This document shows positions 6,374 to 15,925 of a stretch of DNA of 17,058 nucleotides, piece by piece. This DNA is from Acanthamoeba sp. SK_2022b (Eukaryota; Discosea; Longamoebia; Acanthamoebidae): positions 1-17,058 of the forward strand of contig JANDJZ010000793.1 of the NCBI GenBank assembly GCA_027943245.1. Direction: 5' to 3'. The notes below the pieces were generated by a model. It was given only the letters and a program-made list of their open reading frames with translations, did no database searches and was not told the DNA's origin. The position numbers and the translations under genes are program-made. Each line of letters opens with the position of its first letter. Position 1 is the stretch's first letter.

Positions 6374-9300
6374 TCAGTCACGTCCCTGGCGCTGCTGCTG
6401 TTGGAGGAGCTGCTGCTGTCGCATCTGTCCGTACTCGCGCAGCTTCTGCACGCGCAGCTTGTACTCGCGCGCCTCCTTCCACGACACCCTGTCGTCCGCC
6501 CAGTTGCCCGACTCCCTCCGGTTGGCGAACCTCTCCTTGCGGTAGTTGAAGATCGCTGATTGGCCAAACAAAACGATCAGCAACAATCACAACGCAACGA
6601 TCACGACACGACACGACAAGCAAGGTGAGGGAGAGAGGTTCATACCTTCGAGGTTGGGGCTCTCCATTTGTCCAAAGAGGTCGTCGGGGTCGAGGTGCTG
6701 CTGCTTGTGCAGGGCAGCCAAGACGGCCTCGCGGGCAGCCCAGTCCGCGACGCGCTTCTTGGGCTTGGAGCTCTCCTCCTCTTCGTCGTCTTCATCAGAG
6801 CTGTCGCTGTAAAAAGAAAAAAAAAAGCCTCAAGGTGAGATCTCATGTTTCATCCTTCGCACAAATATATCCACGCACAAACAAGATATGTGCATGAGTG
6901 TGGACTTACCTGTTATAGGGCGAGATGGGGTACTGGTACTCCTCCTTGCCGGGGGCGCGGGCGAGCTGCAGGTTGCGTGCGGGGGACTTGGGCAGCGCAA
7001 ACTCGTTCTTGAAGATGCTCTCGCCGGGCTGGAAGGGGCTGTGGGAGGAGGCCCCCGCGCGCAGGTCGCGGGGCGACGAGCTGGGCGAGGGCGAGTAGTA
7101 GGACGAGCTGAGGCTGTCGAGCGACGACGAGAGCGGCGACGTGGTGCAGGACGACGACGACGAGAAGGAGCTCGAGAGCTTGTGAGCCGGCAGGATCTTG
7201 GGCGGGGGCATGAGCTCGATCGAGGTCTTCTTCTTGGGCGGCTTGTTGGGGGCCGCCGGGGCGACGATGCGGGGCGTGGGGATAGCCGAGGCCTGCTGCA
7301 GGCCGGGCTGGTTGACGCCGCGGCCAAAGATGCTGGCCACCATCTGGCTGAGGCCCTTGGACTTGACCGCGGTGGCCTCCTCCAGCAGCTTGCGCTTCTC
7401 CTCCTCCTCCCGCTTTCGCCGCAGCTCCTCCTCCTCCCGCTTCTTGCGCATCTCCTGCTGCTCGGCCGGGGCCGGGGCGAGCGAGGGAGTGGGGATGGCG
7501 CCGGCCATCATGGCCTTGAGGCGGTTGATGGTCTCCTCGTCCTTGAGCTTCTTGGCCTTCTCCTCCTCCCTCCGCTTCTCCTCCTCCATTCGCTTCCGCT
7601 TCTCCTGCACCGCCCGCTCGATCTTCTCGCGCTCCTCGCGCTCCTTCTTCTCCTTCTCCTCGCGCTCGCGCTCGGCCCGGTCCTTCTTCTCCTTCTCCTC
7701 GCGCTCCTTCTTCTCCTTCTCCCGGCGCTCCTTCTCGCGCCGCTCGTCCTCGGCCTTGCGTCGGCTGTCGGCCAGCTCCTTCTCCTTCCTGAGCCGCTCC
7801 TTGTCCTCTACCTCCTTCTGCTTGCGCTTCTCGGTCTCGGCGCGCTGCTTCTCCTCGGTCCGCTTCTTGGCCTCCTCGCGCCGCCTGGCCAACTCCTCCT
7901 CCTTCTTCTTGCGCTGAGCCTCCATCTCGGCCAGCTTCTTCAGGCGCTCCTCCTCCTTCTTCTCCCGGTTGAGTCGCACCTTCTCCATCTTCTCCTTCTT
8001 CTCCTTCTTCTCCCGCTCGGCCTTCTGCTTCTCCTGCAGGATTCGCTCCTCGCGCTCCTTACGCTCGGCCTCCTCCTTTTCCCTCCGCTCGCGCTCCGCC
8101 AGCGCGGCAGACTTGGGCTTGGCAAGAGCGGCGCCCGCCTTTGGTGCGGCGGCGGCGGTGGAGACCAGCGAGGTGGTGAGAACCGGCGCGGCCGGCTGCT
8201 CTGGGTCAGACTCGGCGAGCGACCTCCTCTTCGACGGCTGCTCGGAAGTGGCAGTGGCCGACTTGGCCGAGTCACCTTCCATCTCGGCGTGGTCGCGCTT
8301 GGCGCCGTGCTTGATGGTCGGCATCGCCCTTGTCCCCTCGGGAATGCGAGCGCGCGACTTGTGGGCGTCGGCCAGGCGCGGAGTTGTGGACGCCGCGATG
8401 ACGGGGGCCGCGGTGGGGGCGCTGACAGGAGTCGAAGGCACGACCGGCGCGGCGGCAGCAGCAGCGGGCAGCAACGACGTCGAGCGCAGCGCCGCGGGCT
8501 CCTGAGGAAGCGAGGCGAAGAGCGAGCTGACGGACGAGAGCGACACCGAGGGCACCGCAATCTGGACGTGGCTGAGGCCGCCGTCTGGCAGTGCGGCGGA
8601 GGTTCCGCTGTATGCGCGGGATCTGCTGGCACGCTCCTGCTGTCTCTGGCGCAGACGCTCTTCCAGCTTGCGCTTGTAGCCCTCCTTCGATTCGAGCAAT
8701 TTATCTGCGCACGTGCGATTGAAAGACAGCGTCAGTGGAAACAGTTGGAGGCGCAAATAGCGAAGGGCAACGTTGGCGTACCTCCGCTTGTGCGGCTACC
8801 GCTGTCCGATTCGCTCGAACTGCGATCGCTGGCGTCCAACAGGGAGCCGCCGCTGGTAGACCGCGAATCGTCAGAAGCCGTGGCGGACTCTGCCGACACT
8901 GGAGCCGCTTCAGAAGGCAGGCTCGATGACTTGGTGGCGTCGCTGGCTTGAGTCGGAGCGACTGGCTCCTGATGGATCGGCTCCTTCAATTGAGGCTTGG
9001 GCTCCTCTTCGCGTACTTCGACAAGCTCATCGTCCCCGGAGTCGTCATCGTCTTCAGTATCAGTGTCGAGGGTGATCATCTCAGGCTGTTGCCGGGCGCC
9101 GAACGGCCGGATCTCGTCCTCGCTGAAGCAGTTTGCTGGGCGAGCGCCCCTGAGCTCGGCCTCCGAGTCCTCGCTCGCGCTCCTCTCCTCCTCGACGATA
9201 CGGCTGCTTTCGAGGAGGCTGACCTCCTCGAGATCGTCGTCGACCAGGAGAGCGGCAGGAGCAAGCTTCGCGAGGGTCACAGTGTCTTCGCCCCAGTCCA

Positions 9301-11240
9301 GGGCCGTCTGTTCCACACGGGGCAGGGTGTCCTCCTTCACCTCTTCGATGCTCTCATCCTCGATGCTCTCCTCTTCGATGCTCTCCTCATCTTCGACTTC
9401 CATTTGCAGCCTCTCCTGCTCGAGTCGCTGCTGCTCTGCGCGCTCCCTGTCGGCCTTGGCCTTAAGCATCTTCTCGTTCTCGATCCTCTCCTGTTCCAAG
9501 CGCTCCTTCTCCTTTGCTGCCTCGATCTGCAGCTCGAGCTGCTTCTTTTCCCTCTCAAGCTCGAGCTCGAGCTCGCGCACCTCCTGCTCTATGCGCGCCT
9601 TCTCGAGCTCTTCTTGTCGCTCCTGCTCGATTCTCTGCGCCTCGAGCAGCTCCCTTTCCCGTCGCTCCTTTTCGAGCATGGCCTGCTTGGCCAGCTGTTG
9701 TTGCACTTCCCTCTCGCGCTCTTCCTCTTCTCGCTTCGCCTTACGTTCGAGCTCCTCTCGCTCGCGTCGTTGCTGCTCCTCTCGCTCGCGGGCTTCCTTT
9801 TCCCTCTCCTGCTGCAGTCTCTCCTGCTCGACTCGCTCGCGTTCGATCCGCTCGGCCTCCTCCTTGGCTTGGCGCTCTTGTTCCATCTTTTCCTGCTCCT
9901 TCCTCTGTGCCTCGAGGCGTTCCTTTTCCCTCTCGGCCTCTCGCATGCGTTCTTCCTCCTCTTGCTTCTGCTTCTCGGCCTTCTTGCGGTCCTCGGCTTC
10001 CTGTGCCGCCTTCTCCTCCGCGAGCCTTTGTTCGTTCTCGGCCTGCTGATCGCCGGCCACAGTCATCGAGGGCGCTCTGGCCTTGCTACGCGTCCGTCGC
10101 GCCACCCGTCGCGGCCTCTTCTTCTCTTCTACGGGCGCCTGCGCCGAGAGCTCTTGGGTCGGCGCGGTAGCGGTCTCGGGCTCCTTCGCGAGGTCACTCG
10201 CGGGCGCCTTCTTCTGCTTCCTCCTCGACGTAAGAGCAAAGTTCCTAGATCCGACAGCTCGCCTAAGCTGGGCGATCATATCCGGCGACATACGGCTCTC
10301 CGCTACTTGCTCCTGGTTGGATGCAACGGCTGCGCCCTTGCGCTGCTGTTCCTCGACTTGTTGCTTGAGGATGCCCGAGTTGCTGCGCTTGGCCAGTCTA
10401 CGCTTGCGTGGCTTCTCGTCGGCCTTGGGCGCTTCCTCGACCTTGGGTGCCGCCTTGGGTGTTGTCGGCTCCGCAACACGCTTCTTCGATTGAGGAGTGG
10501 CTGCACGTGGTTCTTAATTAGTAACTATTTCATCTCGGCGTTGATTATGAGCGAGATGAGGTAAAATTGTTGGATTGAATGCGTACCTGTCTTCTTGCTG
10601 CTCGACGTAGGAGTAGAAGGCTTTGCCTCATTTTCCTTGTCTTCGCCAGTGTCCTTGGTGCCAAAGAGACGCTTGGGCGTCGCGGGCAGGAGCTTCTGTC
10701 GAAGGAGGGCGCTAACGCCACCCGCTCGTGCCGGCGTCTTGCGGGAGAGGCCGCTCTTGGGCGTTTCGGGCTGCTTGCTGGAGCTCCTCCTGAAATCGGG
10801 TACGGAGGGCGTCTTGGATGCGAGGATTCTGGTCTGGTCACGCTGCGGCGAGTTCACACCGATGCTAAAATTCGTGAGATTGGTCAGCGGCATCCGCGCA
10901 ACCATGCTCTGTGTAGATCGCAGGGACTCAAAGCGAAACAGTTTGAGATCTCCACGCAGGGTGGCGCCGGTCGTAGTCGCTCGGTCCAGCTTCTGCCTCT
11001 TCTCAGACGGACGAGAGAAGAATGAGAGCGCATGGCTGAAATGGAGGGAGGGTTAGATGATTGCACAACTGGGTAAGATGCAGGAAAATACCTTTTGTAC
11101 TTCTCGGGTACATCGTGCTCTACTTGGCGTAGCCAATCTGTCATAGATGCATAGGTGGCATCGAGCGCTTCCACACGCTCTTGATACAATCCCTGAATTT
11201 GATTGGAGAGCTGGTGGATTGATTCGATCGGTGTCGCCAT
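6374..11240 (-). CDS. INCENP: INCENP homologue, scaffold of the chromosomal passenger complex
   Basis: Six minus-strand exons: 11240-11092, 11035-10587, 10500-8782, 8704-6910, 6806-6646 and 6555-6374. All phases match; the product is 1484 residues, longer than vertebrate INCENP. INCENP binds and activates Aurora B and, through its N-terminus, the survivin/borealin module. The C-terminal IN-box is clear: VADWAAREAV (from 1390), DPDDLFGQMESPNLEAIF (1410-1427) and ERFANRRESGNW (1432-1443). Two long Glu/Arg/Lys-rich helical blocks (about 353-567 and 976-1215) fit the single-alpha-helix/coiled-coil region of the family. An acidic Ser-rich region with three ESIEE-type repeats (572-586) lies between. 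A KEN box occurs at 183-185, with nearby TPKR and other S/T-P sites. The N-terminal 50 residues look helical. The start was taken as the ATG at 11240; the upstream in-frame extension has no ATG. Confidence 0.88.
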
Positions 11241-11371
11241 CTTGCCCCTAGTAGCTGCAAAGGCTCGCGTTCCAAACACGAGATTAACCCTTTACACACG
11301 GCTCGAGTCGATGCGGCGTTGTCTGCTTCGCTTTCGTCCTTTGATCTGCACACAACCCAACACCACAGTGG

Positions 11372-11383
11372 TTTTGGCGCGAA
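11372..11383 (+). promoter_or_regulatory. E2F/DP-type site (INCENP-proximal)
   Basis: The plus strand reads TTTTGGCGCGAA, a strong match to the E2F consensus TTTSSCGC and its near-palindromic form. It lies 132 bases upstream of the INCENP ATG. Confidence 0.6.
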
Positions 11384-11431
11384 CGCGCAACACGGCCGTT
11401 GTTGGGTGGAATTGCTGGAATGTGGCGAGCG

Positions 11432-11443
11432 TTCCCGCCAAAA
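11432..11443 (-). promoter_or_regulatory. E2F/DP-type site (INCENP-distal)
   Basis: The plus strand reads TTCCCGCCAAAA, so the minus strand (the INCENP sense strand) reads TTTTGGCGGGAA. This is again a near-ideal E2F match. It lies 192 bases upstream of the INCENP ATG and about 60 bases from the other site, in the opposite orientation. Confidence 0.6.
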
Positions 11444-11533
11444 AAGCTTCTGTGGCGCGTGTGGTGGAGGAAGGGATCATGGAAGTTGGAGCGGTTCAGA
11501 GGTACAACAGAAAAGGCGGGCGAGGACAGCAAG

Positions 11534-12817
11534 TTAGCCCAAGAGCGAGCGGGCCGTCTCGTAGGCAAAGAAGCAAGCCGCGTTGGCAGGGCAGGCACGG
11601 AGCATGCAAGGGGTGAAGCCCCTCCAGAAGCCCTTCCACCCCTCGGCCTTGTTGAGCTGCACCATCGCGTCCCACGTGCTCCTGGGGTTTGACGTCAAAA
11701 GGGCACGGGCCAGCAGAGTCGTGCATCAAAAGAAGAGCGGGAAGAGACTGCAACGCGGTGCTTACCGGTACTGGCGCTGCGCAAGATCGGTGGGCTGTGT
11801 CTGAATGCGAGACTTGACCACATCGAAGGGGAAGGAGCTGACCCAGTAGCCGACGCCACCAATGGCGCCAGCGGCGAGCACGGCTCCCGCCGAGAGCTTC
11901 TTCTCGCCCGCTCCGCCGGCGTCACCGGTGAACTATGGGTCGAGAGGTCAGCAAGCGAAGCTGCACACAAGTGTGGGAAGTGAGCGTGCCTTTCGGCGCA
12001 TGTATTCGTAGCCCGCGAAGTAGGCAGCGTTGGCAGGGATGTTCCTGAGGATCGTAGGCAGGATGCCCTGGTAGAGGCCTCTGTACAACCAAGAAAGCGT
12101 AAGAGAAACTTGTAGTGGCAAAGATGACAAAAAACGAGGCACGGTAACGTACCTGATGCCGTAGTTGCTCACCAGTTGGCGAGCGCAGTCGAAAGAGTTC
12201 TTGTACTGACCGCCCGCGCCATACTGAACCTGCATCTTGGACTTGATTAAGTCCACCGGGCCCTCGGCAAACGCCACGACCAAACCTGCGTGACACGTCT
12301 CGTTGAGATTATATTTTATTCATTTTATTATTTTGTATTTGATTTTAGAGGTACCGGTGATGGCGCCGGCGCCGATGAGCTGTGGGGTCGTGAGAGGAAT
12401 GTTCTTGTCGGGCTGGAACAGGCTGTGACAGAAATTGATGTCAAAAATCGTGCAGGTACGGGAGACGGAAGGCTGATGTACCGCTGCGAACGGCCCCATG
12501 TCCAGAAAAGAACAGAGTTGATCGCCGATACGCCGACCAACGGTGAACCTACGCCCTTGTAGAAGGCTTTGGCCTTTCAATCGAAAGAGGATAGTTCACC
12601 GTTGACATCAGCAAGGATTTGTGTGCTGGAATTACAAGATTTGGTAACGTACACCCTCCTTGGTGTAGGTCTGCTTGACACAATCGCCGAATGAGGCGAA
12701 TTGGCCAGGCGGGGCGGTCTGCAGCCGGACCTTGAGTGTATCAAACGGATGGCCGGTAATCACCAACGCCATGCCGCCGAATGTGCCCGCTATAAAATCC
12801 TTGACCGCGTCAGACAT
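11534..12817 (-). CDS. Mitochondrial SLC25 carrier, carnitine/acylcarnitine-like
   Basis: Seven minus-strand exons: 12817-12653, 12573-12482, 12422-12355, 12285-12153, 12080-11990, 11932-11766 and 11681-11534, giving 287 residues, the usual size of the family. It should lie in the inner mitochondrial membrane with six transmembrane helices in three repeats. The three P-x-[DE]-x-x-[KR] signatures are PFDTLK (24-29), PVDLIK (118-123) and PFDVVK (218-223). The even-numbered helices carry LRNIPANAAYF (164-174) and LRACPANAACFFAYE (266-280), the R-x-x-P-A-N-A substrate-contact type shared by carnitine/acylcarnitine and related basic amino acid carriers (SLC25A20/A29/A45 group). The intron at 11989-11933 begins with GC instead of GT. 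The substrate is inferred from the motif likeness and is not certain. Confidence 0.88.
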
Positions 12818-12999
12818 CTCTCCCTTCCTCTTGTCCAAGATCGAACTGCCGTCGTCGAAAGAGGAAGCGACCCTCGCGTGGAGACAGTTTCGAAAACGCT
12901 TTTCGAAAGCTTTCCAAATTTTTGGCAAACAGACCAAAAGAGGTCGAAATTCGAAAAAGTCTGGACAGCAGCCCGAACGATTAGGAGGAGGGAAGGGAG
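12818..12999. promoter_or_regulatory. Divergent promoter region with repeated TTCGAA boxes
   Basis: This 182-bp gap separates the carrier start (minus strand) from the PHear-SH3-RING start (plus strand), so it must serve both. TTCGAA occurs at 12889-12894, 12902-12907 and 12950-12955; the first two sit in TTTCGAAA contexts. Two more TTCGAA copies lie just downstream, in exon-intron DNA near 13197 and 13267. No TATA box is evident. Confidence 0.45.
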
Positions 13000-14311
13000 A
13001 TGGAAAGAGCACGTTCGAGCTCTACTACTTCCACTCTTCGGTCGGCAAGTCCTGGAGGTACCATCAGGGCAGCTGCACCTGGTGCCAGTTCCTCCACTGT
13101 GCTCAAGATTTGGGTGCAAGATGGCATTCCCTCCACCCCCGCGTACGCCTCCACTGTTGATTCCTTTCAGCCTTTTTGCTTGTGTACCTGCGCATTTTCG
13201 AATAGATTCTCGAAGCTCACCCGGGTGATGCCCACCAACAAATCCTTCAGTTCTGAGTATTACGGTTTTCGAAGTGCAATCCATCCATCATTATTACATT
13301 TTTTACACAAAAAATATTAAAAACAATATTCACGTTCTCTCTTGTGTGCAGGGCCAGTTCGTGGGGTTCACTGGCAACCCGGGCGCGGCTACGATGGGCC
13401 GACGACCGACAGTGTCTGGAGGTGTGTGAGCGGGAGAGCCTGCGCGTGCTCTGGGCCGTCCCGCCGGGCAACATCGTGCGCGCCTCCGACAGCTCCCGAT
13501 ACTTTGCTCTCACCACCACCACCGGTGCGTCTCATGCCCACTCTGTCCGCGCCGTCCCCATCGTCTGACTCTCCCACAACCACACCAGGCGTGCGGTTAG
13601 GCATAGCATTCCACACCAAAGAGGAGAGCATCGATTTTATCAACACGCTGTACGCTCCCCCCAATCATCACGTGGTGAGTGGCCTCGTGTGTCGCTACTG
13701 CCGCACGCTCACGCGACGCAGGCTCGGCAAGGGCGAGCAGTGCACGATCGTGAAGGACCACCGACCGCCAGCCCAGCGAAAGCAGCGCGAGCTGGAGCTC
13801 AAGATGGGCGACCAGGTGGTCGTGGTGGCCCGCGACAAGGAGTGGTGGTGGGGCATCAAGGTGCGCGAGCCCGCCCTGGGCGTGACATCGGCCGCCTTTG
13901 GTTGGTTTCCCGCCGAGCACGGCGTCATCGCCAGCCCCGCCGCCGCCCCTACCCCCGCCTCTGCCTCTGCTTCCGCTTCCGCTTCATCTCGCTCCTCCTC
14001 CCGACGATCCAGCCAGAGCGGCGGCTCTGACGACAGTACGCACCAGCTTCACTCTTATCAGCGACATCGCGTTGCTGCTGCTGCTGCTGTTGCTGTTTGT
14101 TGACAATGTTGGTGGGGCGCCAGTGGACACCGAGAACAGCAAGCTGTGTTGCGTGTGCTACGAGGGCGTCAAGGACGCGCTGTTCTTTCCGTGCCGCCAC
14201 ATCGCGTGCTGCATGGACTGCGCGACCGCCCTCACCACCAAGTCGAGTTCGGCGCACTGCCCCATCTGCAGGGCGGGCATCAGACAAGTCGAACGGGTCT
14301 TCATCGCTTGA
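13000..14311 (+). CDS. PHear (NECAP-like)-SH3-RING protein, probable E3 ubiquitin ligase
   Basis: Five plus-strand exons: 13000-13142, 13206-13256, 13352-13524, 13589-14035 and 14124-14311, giving 333 residues with matching phases. Residues 33-145 resemble the PHear domain of NECAP endocytic proteins. TRVMPTNKSFSSEASSW (53-69) aligns without gaps to the YRIPP...RASDW segment of human NECAP. SDSSRYFAL (110-118) and LGIAFHTKEESIDF (126-139) match DSSRYF and IGIGF...FDF. Residues 186-236 form an SH3 domain: RELELKMGDQVVVV, then EWWWG and GWFPAEHGV. A Ser/Ala/Pro-rich linker follows. Residues 280-320 are a C3HC4 RING with ligands C280, C283, C295, H297, C301, C304, C317 and C320. RING proteins of this type pass ubiquitin from E2 enzymes; a role at clathrin-coated membranes is inference. 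The first exon (48 residues) and the start codon are the least certain parts. Confidence 0.78.
14074..14090. repeat. (GCT)n tract in the last intron of the PHear-SH3-RING gene
   Basis: A run of GCT/CTG triplets lies inside the intron 14036-14123, between donor gtacgc and acceptor gccag. Confidence 0.8.
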
Positions 14312-14813
14312 CCCCCTTCTCCCTCTCCTTTCCCCCGTTCTATTATTTTTTTCTGCTACGCTGGCCAAAGCGCGGCATTGTACAGCCACTCCGCGTGTTC
14401 TACACGAATCAACGAACTTCTTCAAGAGACATACGGGTGTTCACGATCGGGGCTGTGCTGCGCATGCTGCTGTTGCTATTGCTGCTCCACGACCGCGGGC
14501 TGCGTTTCGGACAGGTTGTTAACAAGTCCCGGAATAGGCATTGAGCAGTCGCTCAGGAGATTAGCATGTGGCCAACGTACCTTGTGAGGGCGTTGTCAGT
14601 GATAGAGTAATAGGGAATCGCCGCCAGTTCGTTTTGGCACTTAAGGCTGGAGGTCCCACACCGGATTGGCCTGCAGATTAGAGCTCTCGGATATGATTGG
14701 TTCTCAGGAGCACAAAAGCTGGTTCGTCCGCTGCGTCAAAGTATCCTCTCCTGTCTGTCCTCTTACAACATCAATCACTCTCCTCACATTGAGAGACAAC
14801 CTTTACCTAAGTT
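14312..14813. other. Intergenic region between the RING gene and the lectin gene
   Basis: It holds the pyrimidine-rich 3' flank of the RING gene (14312-14352) and the promoter of the lectin gene. An ACAAAAG segment near 14712-14718, about 100 bases before the lectin ATG, could be a weak TATA-like element. No RNA gene or conserved coding segment was found. Confidence 0.35.
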
Positions 14814-15877
14814 ATGATCTCCTCGACAAGGCTGCTCTTCCTTGTGGCCGTGGGCCTGGCTGTCTTCGTGGCCTCCGCGCTGGCGGACGGCGACTACAAC
14901 AAGAACAACAAGAACGAAGGTCCGTGTAAAGGAGGCTACTGGCCCGACGGCAAGGGCTGCTGCCCCAAGATCATCAACGGCAAGGCCTACTACCGTGACG
15001 GCAACAAGTGCTACCCGAGGGATGTTGGCTGTGGCGTCTACTATGCCGATGGTCAGGGGTATGACTGCCCTCGTTTGAGGGAGGTTGAGGAGTTGATTGA
15101 CTGTGGCCGCGTAGGTGCTTCCCCGATGAGAAGGGTAACTACTTGAAGGCTGGCGAGTGGTGCCCCAAGGAGCGCAAGTGCCACGAGCGATGCATCCGCC
15201 CCGAGCACTACACCACCTCGACCGAGGAGTGCCCCAAGGAGACCACTTCCACGAAGAAGCACTACACGACCTCGACTGAGGAGTGCCCCAAGGAGACCAC
15301 CACTACTGAGAGGCGCACCACCAAGAAGCACACCACTACCGAGGAGTGCCCCAAGGAGACCACTTCTACGAAGAAGCACTACACGACCTCGACTGAGGAG
15401 TGCCCCAAGGAGACCACCACCACCCAGAGGCGCACCACCAAGAAGCACTACACCACCTCGACCGAGGAGTGCCCCAAGGAAACCACCTCCACCAAGAAGC
15501 ACTACACCACCTCGACTGAGGAATGCCCCAAGGAGACCACCACCACGGAGAGGCGCACCACTCCGCAGCGTACCACGACCGAGGAGTGCCGCAAGACCAC
15601 CTCCGAGAAGCCGTGCGACGACGACGACGACCACAAGCAGTGCCCAGGCGGCCAGTGGAAGGACGGCAAGGGCTGCTGTCCGCGCAAGTTCGGCTACCAG
15701 TGGTTCTACAGGGATGGCCGCGGGTGCTACCCGATCGAGCTCGACTGCGGAGTCTACTACGCCGATGGCCAGGGCTGCTACCCCGACGAGAAGGGCAACT
15801 ACCTCAAGGCTGGCGAGTGCTGTCCCGAACACCGCAAGTGCCACCCCGAGTGCGACGGTGGATACGACCACTACTAA
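14814..15877 (+). CDS. Leo-type cyst-wall lectin: two cysteine-rich domains joined by a Thr/Lys-rich spacer
   Basis: Two exons, 14814-15058 and 15115-15877, joined in phase 2, giving 335 residues. Residues 1-24 are a signal peptide ending ASALA. Domain 1 (about 36-108) and domain 2 (256-335) share the same layout: GKGCCP, YYRDG or FYRDG, KCYP or GCYP, CGVYYADGQGC, DEKGNYLKAGE and RKCH. Between them lies a low-complexity spacer of about 145 residues built from Thr/Lys/His/Glu units such as HYTTSTEECPKETTSTKK, with six EECPKE copies and one EECRK. As I recall the Acanthamoeba cyst-wall work, Leo lectins bind cellulose and consist of two eight-cysteine domains, in some members separated by a Thr/Lys/His-rich spacer; this gene fits that description. 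Domain 1 has GEWC where domain 2 has GECC. The intron (15059-15114, 56 nt) falls inside domain 1 only. Confidence 0.82.
15205..15600. repeat. Coding tandem repeats of the lectin spacer
   Basis: The DNA repeats a core like ACCTCGACTGAGGAGTGCCC at short intervals, with alternating unit lengths (about 18 and 23 codons). The units differ mainly by synonymous changes and by ERR/QRR variants. Length variation between strains is likely at such a locus. Confidence 0.8.
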
Positions 15878-15895
15878 GTACGTGATTCAAACTTG

Positions 15896-15913
15896 CTGTC
15901 ACTCGAGTGACAG
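15896..15913. repeat. Perfect 18-bp palindrome between convergent genes
   Basis: CTGTCACTCGAGTGACAG is its own reverse complement. It lies between the stop codon of the lectin (15877, plus strand) and the proposed stop of the CsbD-like gene (15926, minus strand). It could fold in either transcript and might aid 3' end formation. Confidence 0.7.
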
Positions 15914-15925
15914 TCACACGTGTAG

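Larger units (their letters stand above)
11241..11533. other. Compact region between the SLC25 carrier stop and the INCENP start
   Basis: About 293 bases must hold the 3' end of the carrier transcript and the promoter and 5' UTR of the INCENP gene, both on the minus strand. Two E2F-like sites occur here and are listed separately. No AATAAA was seen for the carrier. Confidence 0.5.

Noticed and set aside
6888..8951. A 687-codon open frame on the plus strand, very rich in Leu, Arg and Gly
   Set aside because: It is the antisense of the INCENP exon 4 region. GAG/AAG-rich codons on one strand give CTC/CTT (Leu) codons on the other and suppress stops. It crosses INCENP introns and shows no domain.
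8948..10564. A 538-codon Leu-rich open frame on the plus strand
   Set aside because: It is the antisense of the first INCENP helical block, for the same compositional reason; the transmembrane-like look is an artefact.
11241..11279. Upstream non-ATG start for INCENP
   Set aside because: It would need a GTG start. The ATG at 11240 begins a sensible helical N-terminus.
12818..13012. N-terminal extension of the SLC25 carrier in the same open frame
   Set aside because: The family normally starts just before the first helix, and MSDAVKDFIAG at 12817 is a typical start. The extension overlaps the divergent promoter and has no carrier likeness.
13342..13588. A long plus-strand frame through the PHear exon beginning MCAGPVRG
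   Set aside because: It uses a different frame from the PHear match, and its initiating codon lies in an intron. It merges with the real frame only after the 13589 acceptor.
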